A DNA stretch of 11,197 nucleotides from Chloroflexota bacterium (lineage in GTDB: Bacteria > Chloroflexota > Dormibacteria > Dormibacterales > Dormibacteraceae): assembly GCA_005880175.1 (NCBI GenBank), contig VBJR01000056.1, positions 1-11,197 of the forward strand. Reading direction: 5' to 3'. Shown here piece by piece: positions 8,153 to 11,197 of this stretch (the stretch's first letter is position 1; every line of letters begins with the position of its first letter). Below the pieces are notes generated by a model, which saw only the letters and a list, made by a program, of their open reading frames with translations, had not been told where the DNA came from and did no database searches. The position numbers and the translations under genes are program-made.

Positions 8153-8215
8153 GCCGGATTCCACCGACGGAGGCGGACGTGGCGCCGGGTCGCCGGCTGC
8201 TCGGCGGAATCCGGC
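8153..8215 (+). repeat. Inverted repeat after the AsnRS-like stop (likely RNA hairpin)
   Basis: GCCGGATTCC (8153-8162) pairs with GGAATCCGGC (8206-8215), ten perfect base pairs. After one A/C mismatch, CCGA (8164-8167) pairs with TCGG (8201-8204). The arm starts on the base after the TGA at 8150-8152. The loop of about 33 bases holds GGAGG (8169-8173) and a GTG (8179). There is no U-run after it, so it is not a typical intrinsic terminator. It could hide the ribosome binding site or stimulate frameshifting. Confidence 0.8.
8169..8173 (+). promoter_or_regulatory. Ribosome binding site pointing at GTG 8179
   Basis: GGAGG sits 5 bases before a GTG at 8179, good initiation spacing. However, the reading frame from that GTG is not the frame that encodes the adenylation domain and stops at 8280. 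It is either the remains of the real start, with an indel shortly after, or a chance match. It lies in the loop of the inverted repeat at 8153-8215. Confidence 0.4.
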
Positions 8216-9911
8216 GGAGGCGCCGCCCGCGACCCTCTACGGGTGGTTCGCGCGCGCCGCGCTGCGCCACCCCGGGCTGACCGCGCTCGACCTGGACGGC
8301 CGCGCCGTCACGTACGGGGAGCTGGAGGCTGCCGCGGCGGCCGTGGCCGGCGCGCTCGCCACGCGGGAGGCCAGCCGGGGGGCGCGGATCGGCCTGTGCG
8401 CGGCCCGCAGCCTCGGGGCGTTCGCGGGGTACCTGGGCATCCTCCGGGCCGGGGCGACCGTCGTCCCCCTCGGGCCCGGGCAGCCCGAGGCCCGCAGCCT
8501 CGCGATCGCCGGGCAGGCCGGGATCCGCCTCGTGCTCGTGGACGCCGGCGGCCGGGCGCGGGCCAGCGCCCTGGCGGGCGCCGGCGTGGAGGTGCTCGAG
8601 GTGGACGCCGTGACGGCCGGGTCGGGCCCGGGCTGGCCCGAGGCCGAAGTCGGGCCGGACGACGTGGCGTACGTCCTGTTCACGTCCGGGTCCACCGGCC
8701 GGCCGAAGGGCGTGCCGATCACCCACGCGAACGCCGGCGCGTACGTCCGGAACGCGATCGACCGCTACGGGCTGGGCCCCGGCGCGCGGCAGTCGCACGC
8801 CTTCGAGCCGACGTTCGACTCCTCGGTCCACGACCTGTTCGGCGCGTGGGGCTCCGGCGCCACCCTGGTCGTGCCGTCCCGCAAGGCGCTGCTCGACCCG
8901 GTCCGCTACGTCGGCGACCGGGGCATCACGCACTGGGCGTCGGTGCCGTCCGTCATGCGCGGCCTGGCGTGCAGCGTCTTCATGGGTGAGCCGCTGCTCC
9001 TGGACGACGCCGCGGCCTGGCGGGAGGCCGCGCCCGGCGGCGCCCTGCACAACGCGTACGGTCCGACCGAGATGACGGTCAACTGCACGGCCTACCGGCT
9101 GCCGGACGCCCCCGGGAGCTGGCCCCGGACGAGCAACGACACCGTCCCGATCGGCGAGGTCGATCCGGGGGTGGCGGCACTGGTCCTGGACCCGGCCGGT
9201 CGCCCCGCCGCCTGCGGCGAGCTCTGCCTGCGAGGGATCCAGCGGTTCGCCGGCTACCTGGACCCCCGGGACGACGCCGGCCGGTTCCTCGAACGCGACG
9301 GGGCGCTCTGGTACCGCACTGGCGACCGCGTCCTGCTGGAGGGCGGCCAGCTCGTCCACCTGGGCCGGATCGACCGCCAGATCAAGCTGCACGGCTACCG
9401 CATCGAGCCGGGCGAGATCGAGGTCGCGCTGCGCCGGCATCCGCGGGTCCGGGAGGCGGCGGTCGTGGCCGGCGACGGCGGTCTGCACGCCGTCTACACG
9501 GGCGACCGGATCGACGACGCCGAGCTGGCCCGGCACGTGCGGGCGCGGCTGCCCGACTACATGGTGCCGTGGGAGTTCACGTGGGTCGCCGGGCTGAGGT
9601 GCACGCCGGACGGACGCCCGAGGCCGCGGTCGCCGCCGCGGCTCGCTGGACCGGCGGCTCGCCGACCTGGGTCCGCAGCAGCGCGAACCACGTCTTCCGG
9701 CTGTCGCGTCCCGACCGGGAGTGGTACCTGCGGCTGGCGCCGACGTCCGAGCGCCGGCGCGAGGCGATCGAGGCGGAGCTGGACTTCGTCCTCCACTGCG
9801 CGGCGGCGGGAGTCGCCGTCGCGCCGCCGGTTCCCTCCGCGCGCGGCGCGCTCGTCGAGGAGGTCCTCTCCGGTTCCGCTGGCTGCTACGCGGTCGTCTT
9901 CGAGGCGCTGA
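8179..9911 (+). CDS. NRPS adenylation domain; reading frame disturbed at both ends
   Basis: This encodes a free-standing amino-acid-activating domain. Homology is clear from about 8211 in the frame ending at 9911: ATLYGWF, VTYGEL (A1), LRAGATVVPL (A2), FTSGSTGRPKG (A3, 8679-8711), FDSSVHDLF (A4), NAYGPTE (A5, 9051-9071), GELCLRG (A6), YRTGD (A7, 9312-9326), GRIDRQIKLHGYRIEPGEIE (A8), LPDYMVP (A9), TPDGR (A10, Arg for the catalytic Lys, 9603-9617). This frame has no ATG, GTG or TTG from the previous stop to GTG 8343, which lies behind A1. The given start is GTG 8179, which has a good ribosome binding site but is one frame off. Codons in the A-domain frame become uniformly GC-ending only from 8211. 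After A10 the frame runs on for about 300 bases of Arg/Ser-rich, probably non-native sequence over the kinase gene. It may be read by +1 frameshifting, contain sequencing indels, or be decaying. The predicted partner is the carrier protein at 4158. Confidence 0.75.
9571..9575 (+). promoter_or_regulatory. Ribosome binding site favouring kinase start GTG 9581
   Basis: GGGAG is 5 bases before GTG 9581. The other in-frame candidates are GTG 9569, with no purine-rich site before it, and GTG 9599, which sits in TGAGGTG like the TGAGATG junction at 4154-4160 but with a weaker site. Confidence 0.4.
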
Positions 9912-10528
9912 GGGGCCGGCAGGTCGAGTGGGACGCGCTCGACGAGCCGATGGCCCTGGCCTGGGGCCGAGCCCTGGCACGCTTGCATGAGGCCTCGGAG
10001 ACGTTCTCGGCCGCCGCGCGCCCGGTCTGGGCGGACGAGGCCCGGACGGCGCTGGCCTCGGTGCCCGCGGACGAAGGCGGCATCGTCGCGGAGCTGGAAT
10101 CGGGGCTGGCCTGGCTCGGGACCGCGCCCGCGGGCGAGTCCGGGCTCCTCCACGGCGACTTCGAGCTGGACAACCTGGTCTGGGACGGGGCGCGGTGCCA
10201 GGCGTGCGACTTCGACTCGTGCGGGTACGGCCCGTACGCGCTGGACATCGCGATCGCGCTCCAGGACGTGTGCGAAGGGCGCGGAGCGACGCGGGACCGG
10301 TGCCTCGATTGGTTCTTCGCGGGATACGGGGAGGTGCGGCCCGTGCCCGCCGGCACCCGGGCGCTGCTGCCGCGCCTGGTCCGCCTGCTGTCGGTCGTCA
10401 AGGTGGCGGGACTGCTGGCCGCGTATGCCGGCGTGGACCGCGGCGACGCGCCCGACTGGCTGACGGCGATGCGCGCCCGGCACGAGCGCTGGCTCGGCGT
10501 CCGGCGCGCCGCGCTCGGCATCGCGTAA
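9581..10528 (+). CDS. APH/choline-kinase-type small-molecule phosphotransferase
   Basis: This is a kinase of about 315 residues in the aminoglycoside phosphotransferase fold family. The catalytic loop HGDFELDN has Asp193 and Asn198 (His191 codon at 10151-10153), and the metal-binding Asp is in CDFDSCGYG (Asp210). Near the N-terminus, NHVFRL and WYLRLAP resemble the nucleotide-binding strand and its Lys/Arg-bearing neighbour, and LHGD is preceded by GESGL as usual. In antibiotic clusters such kinases often phosphorylate the product for self-protection, as the viomycin and capreomycin phosphotransferases do, or act on an intermediate; homoserine-kinase-like roles also occur in the family. It is last in the operon, after the A-domain ORF whose frame overlaps it by about 330 bases. 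The N-terminal homology begins near EAAVAAAARW, so starts at 9569, 9581 and 9599 are all possible. The stop is TAA. Confidence 0.88.
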   Translation: MGRRAEVHAGRTPEAAVAAAARWTGGSPTWVRSSANHVFRLSRPDREWYLRLAPTSERRREAIEAELDFVLHCAAAGVAVAPPVPSARGALVEEVLSGSAGCYAVVFEALRGRQVEWDALDEPMALAWGRALARLHEASETFSAAARPVWADEARTALASVPADEGGIVAELESGLAWLGTAPAGESGLLHGDFELDNLVWDGARCQACDFDSCGYGPYALDIAIALQDVCEGRGATRDRCLDWFFAGYGEVRPVPAGTRALLPRLVRLLSVVKVAGLLAAYAGVDRGDAPDWLTAMRARHERWLGVRRAALGIA

Positions 10529-10603
10529 GCCGCGATGGCGTAGTCGCGACACGTGGCGCGTTTCAAGATCCGAGATCCGACGGAACCCGGGAGAGGAGGC
10601 CAC
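10529..10603. other. Intergenic gap at the end of the operon
   Basis: This 75-base gap separates the kinase from the secreted-protein gene. It holds a weak 5-bp stem (10531-10535 with 10544-10548), a tandem duplicate of GATCCGA (10567-10573 and 10574-10580), and AGGAGG (10594-10599), a strong ribosome binding site for GTG 10604. I see no convincing terminator with a T-run and no clear -35/-10 promoter. Confidence 0.6.
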
Positions 10604-10606
10604 GTG
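10550..10606 (+). repeat. 8-bp inverted repeat spanning the start of the secreted-protein gene
   Basis: CACGTGGC at 10550-10557 is the reverse complement of GCCACGTG at 10599-10606. The right copy covers the last base of the ribosome binding site and the GTG start codon. Pairing in the mRNA would leave a loop of 41 bases; both copies also contain the palindrome CACGTG. Confidence 0.45.
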
Positions 10607-11197
10607 AAGATACGCAGACTGCTCGGCGCGCTCGCGGCCGCGACGATGTTCGCGCTGCCGGCGGCCATGGTGCACGCATCCAGCGACCCCGCCATCGTCT
10701 CGATCGGCACCCAGGGCTGCGCCGACGACCACGTCTGCGTCACGCTCGAGGTCGCCAACCCGGTCGCGGGGACGATCACGCTCGAGCTGACCGGACACAC
10801 GCCCGCCTCGCCGGACTTCGTCGACACCGGCGCCCGGCTCACGTTCACGATCGTGCCCGGCACGACGACGTACATGGCCTGCTTCGACAACGTGGCCTCG
10901 TTCGTCGAGCCCGACTTCAACACGCTCCGGGTCGAGTTCGCGTCCAGCGACATCCCCAACCTCCAGGGCACGACCACCAAGAGCGACAGCTTCAAGCCGT
11001 GCGCGTCCACGACGCCGACCCCGACCCCGACGCCGACCCCGTCGGCGACGCCCACGCCGACGCCGTCGGGAACGCCCACTCCGACGCCAACGGCGTCCGC
11101 GACGCCCACGCCCACGGGATCACCGACCGCGACGCCCACCGCGTCGCAGCCGGCGGGGTCGACGCCGACCCCCACCCCGTCCGGCGGCGGCGCCGGG
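10604..11197 (+). CDS. Secreted or wall-spanning protein with Thr/Pro-rich tail (3' end outside window)
   Basis: This open frame runs off the right edge (198 codons visible). I do not recognise the family. Residues 1-25 look like a Sec signal peptide: KIRR at the N-terminus, a hydrophobic Ala/Leu stretch, and a likely cleavage site after VHA (residue 25). Residues 26-133 form a small domain rich in beta-favouring residues with four Cys (39, 45, 93, 133), enough for two disulfides, suggesting a compact extracellular beta-sandwich; this is inference. From about residue 136 the chain is a Thr/Pro/Ser repeat (TPTPTPTP and variants), typical of extended linkers in exported actinobacterial proteins that lead to a second domain or a wall or membrane anchor. 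The start is GTG with AGGAGG 4 bases upstream. It is separated by 75 bases from the cluster and is probably unrelated to it. Confidence 0.85.
   Translation, partial: MKIRRLLGALAAATMFALPAAMVHASSDPAIVSIGTQGCADDHVCVTLEVANPVAGTITLELTGHTPASPDFVDTGARLTFTIVPGTTTYMACFDNVASFVEPDFNTLRVEFASSDIPNLQGTTTKSDSFKPCASTTPTPTPTPTPSATPTPTPSGTPTPTPTASATPTPTGSPTATPTASQPAGSTPTPTPSGGGAG
11009..11185 (+). repeat. Thr-Pro coding repeat tract
   Basis: Degenerate repeats of ACG/ACC CCG/CCC codons encode runs of Thr-Pro interrupted by Ser, Ala and Gly. The tract may vary in length between strains through slippage or recombination. The opposite strand reads as a false Gly-Val repeat. Confidence 0.85.

Noticed and set aside
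8153..8215. Intrinsic terminator within the operon
   Set aside because: The hairpin loop is long (about 33 bases) and no T-run follows; the A domain and kinase continue directly downstream.
7795..8280. A 161-residue frame covering the AsnRS-A junction, including GTG 8179
   Set aside because: The peptide is Arg-rich without motifs. It shows only that GTG 8179 does not lead into the A domain as the sequence stands.
10531..10548. Terminator hairpin after the kinase gene
   Set aside because: Only a 5-bp stem with an 8-base loop and no T-run, too weak to call.
10582..10586. GGAAC as an ECF sigma -35 element
   Set aside because: The matching -10 would fall on the ribosome binding site and start codon, leaving no room for a leader.
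9886..11175. A 429-residue minus-strand frame with Gly-Val repeats
   Set aside because: The Gly-Val repeat is the reverse complement of the Thr-Pro codons of the secreted protein, and the rest is antisense to the kinase.
1..11197. CRISPR arrays, tRNA or rRNA genes, insertion sequences, attachment sites
   Set aside because: No regularly spaced repeats, tRNA-like cloverleaf, rRNA-like stretch, transposase or integrase motifs were seen by eye.

Overview
This window is very GC-rich (above about 70% by eye), uses G- or C-ending codons almost throughout, and has many GTG starts. It looks like an actinomycete (Actinomycetota) chromosome; the genus cannot be told from the sequence. All supported genes are on the + strand. 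From the left edge to 10528 they form one tightly packed, probably polycistronic unit. Junctions include two GTGA overlaps, one ATGA overlap, one 14-nt overlap and one TGAGATG junction, so translational coupling is likely.

Layout: (1) 1-951 is the C-terminal part of one ABC exporter half and 975-2789 is a complete second half. Together they look like a heterodimeric exporter with one degenerate ATPase site. (2) 2786-4156 is a free-standing NRPS condensation enzyme and 4158-4400 a free-standing peptidyl carrier protein. (3) 4387-5715 is an ATP-grasp ligase. (4) 5712-7085 is a berberine-bridge-type FAD oxidoreductase. (5) 7082-8152 is a class II aminoacyl-tRNA-synthetase-like enzyme resembling asparaginyl-tRNA synthetase but lacking the anticodon-binding domain. 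(6) About 8179-9911 is an NRPS adenylation domain with disturbed reading frames at both ends. (7) 9581-10528 is an APH-type small-molecule kinase. After a 75-bp gap, a secreted protein with a Thr/Pro-rich tail (10604 to the right edge) starts what is probably a separate transcription unit.

Read together, 1-10528 looks like part of a biosynthetic cluster for a small peptide-like metabolite built by dissociated, single-domain NRPS parts. The A domain would load an amino acid onto the carrier protein and the C enzyme would form an amide. The ATP-grasp ligase and the AsnRS-like enzyme are two further ATP-dependent carboxylate activators, the flavoenzyme would oxidise an intermediate, the exporter would remove the product, and the kinase may give self-resistance or mask an intermediate. 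No thioesterase is visible, and the cluster continues to the left of the window.

The most unusual spot is the junction between the AsnRS-like gene and the A domain. The AsnRS-like gene ends in CCC TGA, and a strong inverted repeat follows immediately. The A-domain ORF lies in the +1 frame and has no ATG, GTG or TTG start before its conserved core. This could be programmed +1 frameshifting giving a fusion, a sequence error, or gene decay.
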